Source of the DNA: Euleptes europaea
Taxonomy: Eukaryota > Chordata > Lepidosauria > Squamata > Sphaerodactylidae
Direction: 5' to 3'
NCBI RefSeq assembly: GCF_029931775.1
Contig: NC_079324.1
Location: 62,193,268-62,257,267, forward strand
DNA length: 64,000 nucleotides
Shown: piece by piece, positions 23,200-34,275 of the stretch
Numbering within the stretch: the stretch's first letter is position 1
How the letters are laid out: each line of letters starts with the position of its first letter
Made by a program: the position numbers and the translations under genes
Notes under the pieces: model-generated
The model's input: the letters and a program-made list of their open reading frames with translations, nothing else
Databases searched by the model: none
What the model was told of the DNA's origin: nothing

Positions 23200-24238
23200 T
23201 TCACCGTCTTCTCCTTTAATATTTAGGGTTTTGTTTTTCAAACCCCATGAAAATAAACGTGGCCCATTATTGCAGGAGGCAGGCAGGGTCTGAACTGCAG
23301 CTCGGAAGCCCCCTGGGCTCCCTGTTGGGACTAGTCTGCACACTGATGTAAGAAGGGAAAGCGATTGGTCAGATAGCAGAGCCCCGCCCTCTCCCTCTTT
23401 AACCACACCCATTGGTCCCCACCACTGACCCTGTCTTTGCCTGTGCTCTGTTTAAAGAAGTAAATAACCTGTCTTAGAGCACGTACAGAGTGCCTTTCCC
23501 TCACCACTGAGCATTTCTGTGTAATTCAGAATTAAAGCTGCTCCCCCAGAAAGCAAGGTGTCCATCCAGCCCCTGAGGGGCCCCCTTGCCTCCCCCCCGA
23601 AATTCCACACTGCCCTCCCCTTGCTTGACAGCATGCAGAGGAAACAGGGTCAAGTAACCTTTTTTTAGAAAAAAAGTTTAGAAATTGTGGAAGCCTTGCA
23701 AATAAATCCATACACGTCCCAGAATGTTTTTGCTACCGTTTCTCCATCTGTACCTACATCTGCCCATAGAGCATCAGAGGACCACCACCCCGCCCGCCTG
23801 CCCGTGTCTCAGTCCCCTGGCAACAAGGGAGGATCCACTTCACAAAATCGGTGCAGCCAGCGCAGGTGAGTGAAGCGCTCGGTTCTGACCGCGCTGGATG
23901 GTTTTTGCTTTCAAATGCATCTCCTGCTTATCTGTAACTAGCAGGAGGCCAACTGTTATAAGCGAGGGCTTTCTAAAAGTGGCCTCTCTTAAGAAATTGT
24001 CGGACTCTGGGGGAGCCGGGAGCCACCGTCCCATGGGCAACGGGAAAGTAGGACTTGTGTGTGGCGGGTGCTTTCCCAGAGCCTCCGGCGGGGGCCCAGC
24101 GCAGTCAGCCTGTGACTGAGAGGCAACGTTTCCAGCAGCCAGGATTGTGTCACAGCACCTGATGACCGGCCATCATGCCCTGCCAGACGCCAGTCCAGCT
24201 CAGCCTTTCCGAGGGGGCTCCCTCGGCCCCAGATCGGC
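23200..24238 (-). other. PHETA1: PHETA1 3'UTR candidate region
   Basis: Downstream of the PHETA1 stop there is about 1 kb with no recognised repeat. The only poly(A)-like hexamer I see on the - strand is ATTAAA (plus-strand TTTAAT near 23215). The extent is inferred and not visible from cDNA. Confidence 0.3.
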
Positions 24239-25081
24239 TCATAGGCTTCCGCCCCTCTGCCCCTCCATCCACACTCTTCGCAGTTCAAGAATCTCCCTGC
24301 CGTACCAGTTGTGGAGCTGGGAAAAGCAAGCGCTGTCTGAGTACACCAGGGCGTCGACCCCAGAGCCCCCGGCCCCACAGCAGTTCCCTGAAGAGGCTCT
24401 TTTCCGTGGTGGCAAAGGGGGCGGCTTGAGACCCCCCTCGTGGCTGTTACCCCCAGATGCCCCTGTCTCATCTGGGGGGTACCCGCTGGGCAGGCTGCGA
24501 GGCCCTTCGGAATTATACCATAAGGCACAGCCGTTTTCTTTCGGCAGGATGCTGATCGGGAGGCTCGGCGCCGCCTGAGGAAGGGCTGGGCCAGAGGCGG
24601 CTGGCTCCAAATTCGGAGCGGACCTGTTTTTCCGGTAAAGGGGCGACCTCCTCTGGACCCGGTGGGAGCCGGAGAGGTTCCGCTGCATCTCTTCCAGCTG
24701 CTTCTCCAGCTCCTTCACCAACACGCGCATGTAGCCAAAGCTGGCCCGCGAGAGAGCCTTCACCCACGACTCCATGGCGGCCTGGGTCTCGGCCGCCAGG
24801 ATGTAGGTGCGGGACTTGGCGCAGCCGAAGCGGATGGCGAAGGCGAACTCTTCGGTGGACTCGCACAGCTCCACCGTCGAGCCTTCCAGGATGATGACCC
24901 CGACCGGCTCTCGGCTCTCTCGGTCCTCGAAGTAAAACAGCATGTTCCCCTTCAGCACGAACCAGCGTCGGTGGTAGGCCGTGTTGCGCTCGCCTTTCTT
25001 GTGGAGGAAACCGGCCTGGTCCGTGGGGGAGCTGCAGGTGGCGTAGAAGGCCAAGCTCCGCTCGTTCAGCTTCATTTTCAC
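24239..25081 (-). CDS. PHETA1: PHETA1 (FAM109A/Ses1) coding exon, PH-domain endosomal adaptor
   Basis: The whole protein, 278 aa, lies in one exon. The start ATG is at 25075-25073 and the stop is at 24239-24241. It begins MKLNERSLAFYATCSSPTDQ, nearly identical to vertebrate PHETA1. A PH domain spans about residues 18-113 (GFLHKKGERNTAYHRRWFVL, then YFEDRESREPVGVIILEG, ending MESWVKALSRASFGYMR). A short coiled coil follows (VKELEKQLEEMQ). The Pro/Ser-rich linker holds LPKENGCALW. The C-terminal ACFSQLHNWYGREILELR is the F&H motif (Phe251, His255), which in PHETA proteins binds the ASH-RhoGAP region of OCRL and INPP5B on endosomes. An acceptor (GGGGGGCAG) lies 6 nt before the ATG, so the 5'UTR is mostly in upstream exons. 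I chose Met36 of the open frame because the preceding residues are intronic. Human PHETA1 is about 249 aa; the extra length is in the linker. Confidence 0.96.
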   Translation of the reverse strand: MKMKLNERSLAFYATCSSPTDQAGFLHKKGERNTAYHRRWFVLKGNMLFYFEDRESREPVGVIILEGSTVELCESTEEFAFAIRFGCAKSRTYILAAETQAAMESWVKALSRASFGYMRVLVKELEKQLEEMQRNLSGSHRVQRRSPLYRKNRSAPNLEPAASGPALPQAAPSLPISILPKENGCALWYNSEGPRSLPSGYPPDETGASGGNSHEGGLKPPPLPPRKRASSGNCCGAGGSGVDALVYSDSACFSQLHNWYGREILELRRVWMEGQRGGSL

Positions 25082-25812
25082 CTGCCCCCCTGAAAAGACA
25101 GAGCAGAGCGGGCTGTCAGGAACTGGGGGGGGGGGGGTGAAAGTTCCCCAAACCAAAGACACTGGAAGTTGCAGGAACAAGAGGGAGAAGGGCTTAGCCA
25201 GCTCCAGACACTGCTGGAGGGGGCACGCCCTGGAAATCTTATGTGGAAGACGGCTGCCACTTTTCTATCTCTGGCCGTGAAATAGCTGCGGCTACTGGAT
25301 TCAGCGCTGCCACCCCTCTCTTTTCACTTCTTGTGGGAAGGGTTAGTCCTTCCTGAACAAATCATAGCCTCAGAGCAAAACTAAGACTTCAAGACGGAAT
25401 AATTAAAGGAAGAGGGTGAGTTCTGGACTCACTCCTGATTTGCAGCTCACCAGGAAACCAGGGCCGCGGAGAGGATCGATCCCCTGAAACACAATTTGAA
25501 AACGAAAACCATTCTTCTTTTGGCATGTCCCGCCCAGCATAAAAATACTCACAAGAAAGGAGCCTTGATTCCTCAGGATTTTTGGACGTTAATAGCAATG
25601 GGCTTCTGTCTACGCAGGGCTCTGTGTTTCAAAGTGCTAAAAACATGCGAGTGGGAGGAAGCTGAACTGAGTGAATCTAGGCCACGGAAAAGGTTTGGTC
25701 CCTCGAGTGGGCGGACAGGGTGGAATCCAGACACTGCCCCGTCCCTGTTGCCCTACGCAGAGAATCTCTGAAGCTGCTTTCTGCTGAGTCCAGCAGTGGC
25801 AACGTCTCTCAC

Positions 25813-26444
25813 ATGAACACCTGAAGCTGCCTTATACTGAATCAGATCCCTGGTCCATCAAAGTCAGTATTGTGTTTATTGTTGTTACAGCCAATGGCCA
25901 GCATAAAATTACAAAACAATGCAGGTACATATATGCCGTTAAGTGAAGAGAATAAAAAATATATATCCTAAAACAGACAAGTTAAAATACATTTATCAAC
26001 ATGGGGGGGGGGGAAAGAAGAAGAAAAACCTTGGTTCATCCATCACTCATCATCTACTGCATCACAAATAATATAACCTCTTCTGTTTTGAGCATTCCTT
26101 TTGGAATTCCTTCCGACAAAATTTGGCTACATCATAGGATAAGGGGCAGGATTTTTATCCTCGAGCAGAAATTGAATCATTAAACTCTCTTTGGTTATAG
26201 ATTGATGTAAAAGGCCAAATCGTTGTAACCAGGGTTCAATTGTGGATCTTCTAAACTCCAAATAAAATTCACAATGTAATCAAAGTCAGTATTGTCTACT
26301 CAGACTGGCAGCGGCTCTCCAGGGTCCCAGGCAGAGGTCTTTCACATCACCTACTTGCCTAGTCCCCTTTAACTGGAGATGCTGGGGATTGAACCTGGGA
26401 CCTTCTGCATGCCAAGCAGAGGCTCTGCCACTGAGCTACAGCCT
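25813..26444 (-). repeat. tRNA-Ala-like SINE (family A) split by a retroposon
   Basis: The SINE parts are 25813-25873 and 26279-26444, and are continuous when the 405-bp insert and one duplicate are removed. Confidence 0.9.
25874..26278 (-). mobile_element. Unclassified retroposon 3' fragment with 17-bp target duplication
   Basis: Flanked by perfect direct repeats ATCAAAGTCAGTATTGT (25857-25873 and 26279-26295). The likely 3' end, on the - strand, is TGGCTGTAACAACAATAAAC. No protein frame is recognised. The long duplication points to LINE-type target-primed integration. Confidence 0.8.
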
Positions 26445-26784
26445 ATCTCCTGGGGTTCTTGGGCAGGGGGAGGCCTTTCCCAAGACCTGCTGGCTGAGAT
26501 TCTTCAGTGGAGATGCCCAAGGTGGAACCTGGAACCACCTGCTTGTAAACCAGGCGCTCTTAACAGCTGCCCGATAACCAATTCAGTCCCTGCTCCCTCA
26601 AGCTTTAACGTCTGCTCCGATAGGAGGTATGTTTGACACCAGTAAATCAGACCAGGGCTTCCAAAGGCACAAAGCTCTTTCCTACTAACTCTGATCTTTC
26701 TATTTTTATCACCCCCTCTTATGCAACCCAGGACATTTGTCCCAAACACTTCCTTGGGGAAGAGAGGTGGAGGAGGAGAGTTGA

Positions 26785-26980
26785 AGAAGAAGAGGAGTTG
26801 GTTTTTATATGCCGGCTTTCTCTACCACTTAAGGAAGAATCAGACTGGCTTACAATCATGTTAGCTTCCCCTCCCCACAACAGACACCCTGTGAGGTAGG
26901 TGGGGCTGAGAGAGTGTGACTTGCCCAAGGTCACCCAGCTGGCTTCATGTGTAGGAGTAGGAAAACAAATCCAGTTCACC
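26785..26980 (-). repeat. CORE/MIR-like SINE (family B), 5'-truncated, reverse
   Basis: AGAAGAAGAGGAGTTGGTTT tail complement to AAATCCAGTTCACCAG. The head is missing where the next repeat begins. Confidence 0.85.
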
Positions 26981-26984
26981 AGAA

Positions 26985-27150
26985 GTAGAAAACAGTGAGA
27001 GTCCAGTAGCACCTTAAAGACTAATAAAATGTCTGGCAGGGTATGAGCTGTATCTGAAGAGGTGAGCTGCGGCTCACGAAAGCTCATACCCTGCCAGAAA
27101 TTTTGTTAGTCTTCAAGGTGCTACTCAACTCTTGCTCTTTTCTACTGTTA
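26985..27150. repeat. Hairpin-type interspersed repeat (family F)
   Basis: GAGTCCAGTAGCACCTTAAA and its near complement flank GCAGGGTATGAGC / GCTCATACCCTGC. It adjoins a truncated SINE. Confidence 0.8.
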
Positions 27151-28966
27151 TGAATATTGGGCCACATTTCTAATGTACTGGGAAAAGATTGAAACTGCCC
27201 ATACGTATTTTCCGGCCTTTTCTGATTTGCAAACCTAGCTGTAAAAAGAATTGGCTGTTCAAATATGGTTTTGCTTACTTGATCAATAATCATTATTTTA
27301 TATAAACAATGTCATTTATTTTATATAAATAAACCATTCGAGAGACTTTTCCAACCAAGAGGAAAGAACCTCCATTCGCTTCTTTAAAACTTTGCTTCCA
27401 CCTGTGAAAAATGGCAGGATCCCAAAGACCGTGGCCAGCCACGGTGGCTGAGAATTTAGGCCGAGGCAATTTAGGCTGAGTCACCAGGTGGGAGCGCTCT
27501 GGGGCAGAACGGATCTGGCCGCAGTTCTGTATGCCTTAGCAACGTCCAGGTTCCCCTATTGCTACGTGTCCTAAGTGAGGCTCCCTTGGAAGATTGCCCA
27601 CAGGTGGTTGGTAGGGGGAGGGGCTGTCTGGCAGCCCTTCAAGGGCTACTCTTTTTTAATGGATGCTTTGCCGCTTTTAGTAGATTAAATAGTGTCTCTC
27701 TGGGCGAAGTGGTTTACCTGTGTATGTTTTGGAGCGTTACCATGGGCACTTTTTATTGGGTGGGAAGGCAGGACACACATAAACAAAGAGTGTCTTGCAG
27801 AAGGTACCCCGCCCCTAAATATTGGCTGGCCCACCCCTATCAGAACCTGCAAAATGTTTATCAACGCCAAATTCCCCAAGTGCGTGCAGACTAGCTAACC
27901 GGTATTCACTTCTGTCGAAGTTGTATTTTTAGATCCTGTGGCCACAGAGGACAGTGGCACAAGAGGAAAAATAGCACACCCTGACTGCAATTTGTGGGCT
28001 CAGGGGGAAAAAAGGTAGGGGAGACCCAAAACAATACTTTTGCAAGCTTACAGTATTACACGTAACAGTATTGTAGCCTTTGCTTTGCAAACGTAGCAGG
28101 GGGGAATAGAAAAAGGACCTGGCAACAAAGCGGGTTGTTAATCTGGTTGAACGAGTCATCCCGTCCGTCCCCTTGCTGAGTAACTCACCCAGTTCTTCCT
28201 CCTCCCCACCCCCCCTCCACACACACACAGGCTTCATGTCCTTGGCAGTAATTTACGTGGCGGTTTCTGAAGGCCCCGGGAGGCCTATGCCGATCCTCGT
28301 ATTGCTTTCAAGAAAACACCCCTTGCTGCCAAAGGTGGGTCCACAACGTCAGGCCAAAGGGGTGAGAACTGCCAAGACCCCTTATTGTCCAGGGCCCAGG
28401 ACTGGCTGCAGATCCCAGTTTGCAAACTCTTTGGGGGGGGGGGTGTAGACCCCTGCAGCATTCGGTACAAGCTCCGTGGTAAGACCAGGAAGGTCAGAGC
28501 AAAGTCCCTGGAATAGAGGAAGCGTTGGGCGGGAGGCAGCTGAAGGGAGCACACTCGGCTTCTATGAAGCAAAGGGGAAGGCCCGCTCTAATGATAAGGG
28601 GAAAAAAACACACACAGGCCTGAACATCCGGCACTCGAAAGAAAACGGCCTCCGTTGGCTGAGCCTGTGCCCCAAAGGCAAGAGACGGGCAGAGCACAAC
28701 CCCTGGCAGAGGCGGGCCTGAGGCCCAAACGGCACCTGTGGCGAAGGAGACCGGTGGCTGGCCTCCCCATTTTTCAGTACCATGAAAAAGCCGTCGTGGG
28801 AAGTCCAATTTTGGATCAGGGAAGGGGATTCATGTTTCCCACAGAGTTGTTTCCCTTGCAAAAATGGCCCACCCCACGGCACTGCTATCAGCCACATGGG
28901 GGGGGGGAAAGCAAAAATATTGTACCTGTTTCTGCCCCCCGCATGCACACACACAGTGGCTAACCA

Positions 28967-29282
28967 GGTAGCCAGCGTGGTGCAGCGGTTAAGAGTGGTG
29001 GTTTGGAGTGGTGGGTTCTGATCTGGAGAACCGAGTTTGATTCCCCACTCCTCCACTTGAGCGGTGGAGGCTAATCTGGTGGACTGGATTTGTGTCCCTG
29101 CTCCTACACATGAAGCCAGCTGGGTGACCTTGGGCTAGTCACAGCTCTCTTAGAGCTCTCTCAGCCCGACCTACCTCACAGGGTTTCTGTGGTGGGGAGG
29201 GGGAGGCGATTGGAAGCCAGTTTGGGTCTCCCTTAAGTGGTAGAGAAAGTCGGCGTATTAAAACCAGCTCTTCTTCTTCTAA
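28967..29282 (+). repeat. CORE/MIR-like SINE (family B)
   Basis: Full copy from GTAGCCAGCGTGGTGCAG to CCAGCTCTTCTTCTTCT. Confidence 0.88.
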
Positions 29283-29923
29283 CAGCAGGTTCAGTCAGGG
29301 GAAATGGTGTCCATGAGAGGAGGGTATAGCCCGATCGGGAGGGCCATGCTGTGATCGAAATTGTGCTCCCTCCAGCTGTTCATTACTGTTGAAGAAGAAA
29401 GTGGGAAATCTTAGCAAAGGACTCCTCTGGAGCAGGTTGGTGGAGAGAGCTCGGATTTGCAGCAGAGTCGGGCAGGGGGCACAAGAAAGCCGAGCATTTC
29501 AACCAGCAGAGTTGAGCTGGAATTGGGGGAGGGGTCGCTCTGGGAATCTCTTGCTTGCAGCTGGAGCGTGGGGGGGGGTTCCAACACTTTCACCACCAGT
29601 GGCTAACCCTCCCCCGCTCTTGCTCGGAGGAGGGGCAAGCCCCTTCAGAGGGGCTTGCCCCAACAGGCATTTTGCACTGTCACGAAAAGGTGGTCTCTCT
29701 TTCTCCCCCCCCCCCCCACTGGAAGTGGCACCTCCAGTGCTGCCTGGCGGCATCTGGGTCTTGCTGATTTTGCTTGGGGCGGGGGGGTTTGAAGCTCCCG
29801 CTCCAAGAGCCCTGGCCTGTCCCAAAAGTAAAGTTTGTTCAGGGCACTCAGATGTTTGTTCTTCAGAACAAATATGGTTACTTGCATGCAAAGGTCATGC
29901 AGGTATGGTACACCTGAGATTTG

Positions 29924-29976
29924 GGGAGGGGCTGTGGTTTGGGGGCAGAGCCCCTGCTTGGCACGCAGAAGGGCCA
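29924..29976 (+). repeat. tRNA-Ala-like SINE head fragment
   Basis: GAGGGGCTGTGGTTTGGGGG to CTTGGCACGCAGAAGG. It stops at the hAT target site. Confidence 0.7.
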
Positions 29977-29983
29977 TTTAGAG

Positions 29984-30165
29984 CAGGGGTGTCAAACATA
30001 TGGCCCGTGGGCCGGCTCTGGCTCCTTGAGAGCTTTTATCCGACCCGTGAGCCAGCCGAGGCAGCCACCCCCCTCCAGTCCCGAGCTGGGCTGGCGAGGC
30101 CTGGCCCGGCTGAGGGACATTTATGTCCTATCTGGCCCTCGTAACAAATGAGTTCAACATCCCTG
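29984..30165 (+). mobile_element. Nonautonomous hAT element
   Basis: The termini are CAGGGGTGTCAAAC and GTTCAACATCCCTG. The flanks are ATTTAGAG and ACTTAGAG (7 of 8 match). Same family as 1335-2073, but without the nested insertions. Confidence 0.85.
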
Positions 30166-30439
30166 ACTTAGAGGCTCGCTGGAAGAACCTGGGAAGTAAC
30201 TTTCCCTGCCCCGGGGCCCAGAGAGCAGCTGCTGGTCAAACCACCCCAGGACGGTGGGTCCGAAGTGGTAGAAAGCAGCTTCAGCGGTTCCTAAGATTCC
30301 TTTTATCCAAAGGTGTGGGGTTAAGTAAAACTTCTACAGGCTCATAGGGATTGCTTAGCCACCGCCTCCCCCCCCCCCCCCAAGCGTCCCAGGGCACTCA
30401 GAAGTAACGGCAGCTTCTTGCAAAGGGCCAGACTCAGAA

Positions 30440-30660
30440 CATTTATTTATTTACTTACTTACTTCATTTATACCCTGCCTTTCCCCCCCAACGGGAACCC
30501 AAAGTAGCTTACATTGTTTTCTCCTCCATATTACCCTCACAACAACCCTGTGAGGTAGGTCAGGCTGAGAATATGTGACTGGCCTGAGGTCACCCAGCGA
30601 GCTTCCGTGGCACGAGTGGGGATCTGAAGGTGGGTCTCGCAGATCATAGACTCACCTGTC
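30440..30660 (-). repeat. CORE-SINE (family E), reverse
   Basis: ATTTATTTATTTACTTACTT tail complement, then CAACAACCCTGTGAGGTAGG core. Confidence 0.75.
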
Positions 30661-30804
30661 GGCCCGGGGAAACTGATAGCTGTGAACCCTTTGGTGTGTT
30701 GTTTTACATTTGTATGTAGAAAATCTGTATGCCATCTCTGCAGACCTGCTTGAGGCATTTGAAAAAACAGTATCAATAAGAATAAAAATATCAATGAAAT
30801 CCAC

Positions 30805-30985
30805 AGCCAGCGTTGTGCAGTGGTCAAGAGATCCGGGAGGTTTGGATCCCCACCTCTGTCATGAGATCCCGGTCACACACTTTCAGCTGAACCCACCTCA
30901 CAAGGTTGTTGTTGCGAGGATAAAAATGGAGGAGTGGATAACGACAGCCACTCTGGGGTCTAGTCGATAAAACAAATAAATGCCA
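30805..30985 (+). repeat. CORE-SINE (family E)
   Basis: CAGCGTTGTGCAGTGG head, GGTTTGGATCCC B box, GGATAAAAATGGAGGAG near the tail. Confidence 0.7.
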
Positions 30986-31212
30986 AGAACTTTACCAACA
31001 AAGACAGCCAATAAAAGCAAGGCGGGTATAAAAGCGCTCAAAATAGAGCAGTCTGAAATGTCCTGGATAAAACCGGCCACAGGCCAGAAGAAAAGGGGGA
31101 AACCCCCCCCTTTGCCTGGGTAGCAAGAAAGGTTTTGGCCCACCCCGAAAGGTACCTGCCAGGTGAGCCTCAAGGGGGAGGGCGCTCCAAAGGCCAGATG
31201 CCACCATGTGCC

Positions 31213-31632
31213 CCCCTACTCAGTGGTAGAGCCTCTGCTTGGCATGCAGAAGGTCCCAGGTCCAATCCCCGGCATCAGTTAAAGGGACTAGGCAGGTAGG
31301 TGATGTGAAAGACACCTGCCTGAGACCCTGGAGAGCCGCTACCAGTCCGAGTAGACAATACTGCACTGACCTTGATGGACCTATGGTCTGATTCAGTATA
31401 AGGCAGCTTAAATAGGGGCTGAGGTTCAGGGGTAGAGCCTCTGCATGGCATGCAGGAGGTCCCCGGTTCAATCCCCGGCATCTCCAGTTAAAGGGACAAG
31501 GCCGGTAGGTGATGTGAAAGACCTCTGCCTGAGACCCTGGAGAGCCGCTGCCGGTCTGAGCAGACAATACTGACCTTGATGGACCAAAGGGGGTCTGAGT
31601 CAGTGGAAGGCAGCGTCATGTGTTCATGTGTA
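31213..31632 (+). repeat. Two tandem tRNA-Ala-like SINEs (family A)
   Basis: Copies at 31213-31411 and 31412-31632, head to tail. Each has GCCTCTGC..GGCATGCAG and a GGCAGC tail. Confidence 0.9.
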
Positions 31633-32103
31633 CTCTGCTTCCTGTGGGGGGCTTGGCCGGAGCAGGGCTCTTTTTGTCCATCTTGTATCTTCTGTTCCAG
31701 GAGGTGGCCCTGAGTTCGAGTCTTCCACGAGGGAAAATCCTTCCCCAGCCCCCCCCCCATCCTCATGACCTTCTCAGCCTCCAGCCTGACCTCCCTCCCT
31801 AAAAGCCCCCTCCCCAGCCCCCGCTTTCGCCTTTCCTCCTAGAAAGAAATCCCTGGAGCCTGCCCCCCCCTCCCCAAAGCCCCTTCTCCCCACTGCGCTG
31901 GAGAACCCCAAGCGCCCCTTTCCAGGCTTCTGAGCCAGGCTTCCTTTGTTCGCCCCCTCCCATCCCCAAGCAGGGTCCCCCCCCCATACCTCCATTCCCA
32001 GGGGAGGGGCGCGGTGGGGGGGCTCTGCGGGGAGCAGCCCCTGGGCTCGGGGCTCGGGGGGCTTGAGCCCCCGCCCCTCTCTGCCCCAGCCGCCCAGACT
32101 TAC

Positions 32104-32290
32104 CTGCCGGCGGCCCCGCTCAGCCGGGCGAGCCGCCTCGCCCGCCCTTTGTCTGCCCAGGCGGCACCGGCAGCCCTTCCTCCTCCTCCTCCTCCTCCTC
32201 CTCTCCTCCCTGGGCTCTGCCAGGGCCGCCCTCCGGCTCCTCCTCCCTCCGCTGGGGCCGGCGGCTGGGAGGGGGATCTTAAAGAGCCAG
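32104..32290 (-). promoter_or_regulatory. PHETA1: PHETA1 CpG-rich promoter and probable noncoding exon 1
   Basis: A GC- and CpG-rich block at about 31980-32290 ends, on the - strand, in GGCAG|GTAAGT with the cut after 32104, a full consensus donor. The exon lies 7 kb upstream of the PHETA1 coding exon, whose own acceptor is only 6 nt before the ATG. A noncoding first exon is therefore required, and this is the best candidate. A GGA-rich run (about 32178-32215) would lie in the 5'UTR. The start of transcription cannot be fixed from sequence. Confidence 0.62.
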
Positions 32291-32301
32291 GCGGCCGGCC
32301 T

Positions 32302-32797
32302 GCCCGAAGGGGAGGGGCCGCGGCTCAGTGGTAGAGCATCTGCTTGGCATGCACAAGGTCCCAGGTTCAGTCCCCGGCATCTCCAGTTAAAGGGACCAGG
32401 CAAGTAGGTGATGTGAAAGACCTCAGCCTGAGACCCTGGAGAGCCATGGAGAGGGGCCATGCCTCAGTGGTAAAGCCTCTGCTTGGCATGCAGAAGGTCC
32501 CAGGTTCAATCCCCAGCAAGACCAATTAAAGGAACCAGGCAAGTAGGTGATGTGAAAGACCCCTGCCTGAGAGCCATGGGGAGGGGGCTGTGGCTCAGTG
32601 GTAGAGCCTCTGCTTGGCACGCAGAAAGTCCCAAGTTCAATCCCTGGCATCTCCAGTTAAAGGAACCAGGCAAGTAGGTGATGTCAAAGACTTCAGTCCC
32701 TGGAGAGCCGCTGCCAGTCTGAGTAGACAATACTGACTTAGATGGACCAAAGGGGGTCTTGATTCAGTATAAGGCAGCTTCATCTGTGTTCAAGGGG
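32302..32797 (+). repeat. Three clustered tRNA-Ala-like SINEs (family A)
   Basis: Head-bearing copies start at about 32305, 32449 and 32578. The first two stop after GAGAGCCATG, where the next head begins, suggesting successive insertion or unequal recombination. The cluster lies just upstream of the PHETA1 CpG island. Confidence 0.9.
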
Positions 32798-32903
32798 CAA
32801 GGCTGCAGCCCTCCCCATCCCGCCCGCCTCCTCGAGAGCAAGCCGGCCGCTCTTGGGTAGCAGAGCCTCCAGGTTCAGGAGCAGTCCATCCTCTTGTGCC
32901 GGA

Positions 32904-33102
32904 TAGGGTTGCCAGGTCCCTCTTCGCCACCGGCTTTGAGGCGGAGCCGAAAGAGGGCGGGGTTTGGAGAAGGGAGGGAGTTCAATGCCATAGAGTCCAA
33001 TGGCCAAAGCGGCCACTTTCTCCAGGAACTGATCTCTATCGGCTGGAGATTAGTTGTAATAGCAGGAGATCTCCTGCCACCACCTGGAGGTTGGTAACCC
33101 TA
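32904..33102 (+). mobile_element. Small hAT-like MITE with 8-bp target duplication (family G)
   Basis: The ends are TAGGGTTGCCAGGT and GGTTGGTAACCCTA. The flanks are GTGCCGGA and GTACCGGA (7 of 8). It contains GATCTCTATCGGCTGGAGAT. Confidence 0.8.
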
Positions 33103-33177
33103 GTACCGGAGGTTGGGGATAAACGCAGGTCCAGGACTTCCACCCTCACCTGGTGGGCTGTCAGAAAGGGGGTGCTA

Positions 33178-33690
33178 GGGTTGCCAACCTCCAGGTATTC
33201 GAAGAAGAAGGGTTGATTTTTCTATGCCTACTTTCTCTAGTAAGGGAAACTCAAACTGGCTTACGATCGCTTTCCTTTGCCCTCCCCACAACAGACACCC
33301 AGTGAGGTAGGTGGGGCTGAGAGAGCTGTAACTGGCCCAAGGTCACCCAGCTGGCTTCATGTGTGAGACTGGAGAAACCAACACAGTTCACCAGATTAGC
33401 CTCCGCCGCTCGTGGGGAATCAAACCCGGATCTCCAGATCAGAGCCCATTGCTCCAAACCACCGCTCTTAACCACGACACCACGTTGGCTCTATTATTAT
33501 TATCTAGTATTAGCTGGAGTTCTCCTGCTATTACAACTGATCTCCAGCCGATAGAGATCAGTTCCCCTGGAGAAAATGGTCACTTTGGCCATTGGTCTCT
33601 ATGGCATCGAAGTCCCTCCCCAAACCCCGCCCTCCTCAGGCTCCGCCCCAAAAACCTCCCGCTGGTTGCAGGGACCTGGCAAGCCTGGTG
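33178..33690 (-). mobile_element. Second family G MITE, reverse, split by a SINE
   Basis: One end is at about 33178 (TAGGGTTGCCAACCTCCAGG) and the other at about 33685 (GGGACCTGGCAAGCC). A family B SINE occupies 33203-33498. Confidence 0.75.
33203..33498 (-). repeat. CORE/MIR-like SINE (family B), reverse
   Basis: Reverse copy from GAAGAAGAAGGGTTGAT to CACCACGTTGGCTC, inserted in a family G MITE. Confidence 0.88.
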
Positions 33691-33876
33691 CTTCCGGGCC
33701 AGAAAGGCTCTTCTTCCGGCTGCGCTGCCGTCTGAGGCACGCCACCTTGCCAAGAGTGAGCTCTTTCTGGCTTCAGAGGGCTGCCTTCCGGCTCAACAAG
33801 GGTCAGATCAGAGCCAGGCCGGAGCCTCCTCAGCACCCGGCCCCTGTGCTTTGGACAGGTAACGCTGCCCTACACC

Positions 33877-34255
33877 AATTTACGCCCTTGATCCATCAAA
33901 GGCTGTATTGCCTACTCTGACTGGCAGCAGCTCTCCAGGGTCTCAGGCAGGGGTCCTTCACATCACCTACTTGTCCTTTTAACTGGAGATGCCGGGGATT
34001 GAACCTGGGGTCTTCTGCAAGCCAAGCAGATGCTCTACCCCTGAGCCTCAGCCCCTATTGAAGCTGCCTTAAACTGAATCAGACCATGGGTCCATCAAGG
34101 TCAGTGCAGTATTGTCTACTCAGACTGGCAGTGGCTCTCCAGGGTCTCAGGCTGAGGTCTTTATGTTACTGATCCTTTTAACTGGAGATGCCGGTGATTG
34201 AACCTCTGACCTTCTGCATGCCAAGCAGATGCTCTTCCACTGAGCCATGGCCCCA
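33877..34255 (-). repeat. Two tRNA-Ala-like SINEs (family A), reverse
   Basis: Copies at 33877-34058 and 34060-34255, with heads to the right (TGAGCCTCAGCCCC and TGAGCCATGGCCCC in the + strand). Confidence 0.88.
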
Positions 34256-34275
34256 CCCCTAAACTTATTTCTCTT

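Larger units (their letters stand above)
25082..32103 (-). other. PHETA1: PHETA1 intron 1 (inferred)
   Basis: Inferred intron between the noncoding first exon and the coding exon. 25130-25800 and 27150-28960 hold no recognised repeat or exon, though further noncoding exons cannot be excluded. The rest is listed repeats. Confidence 0.55.
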
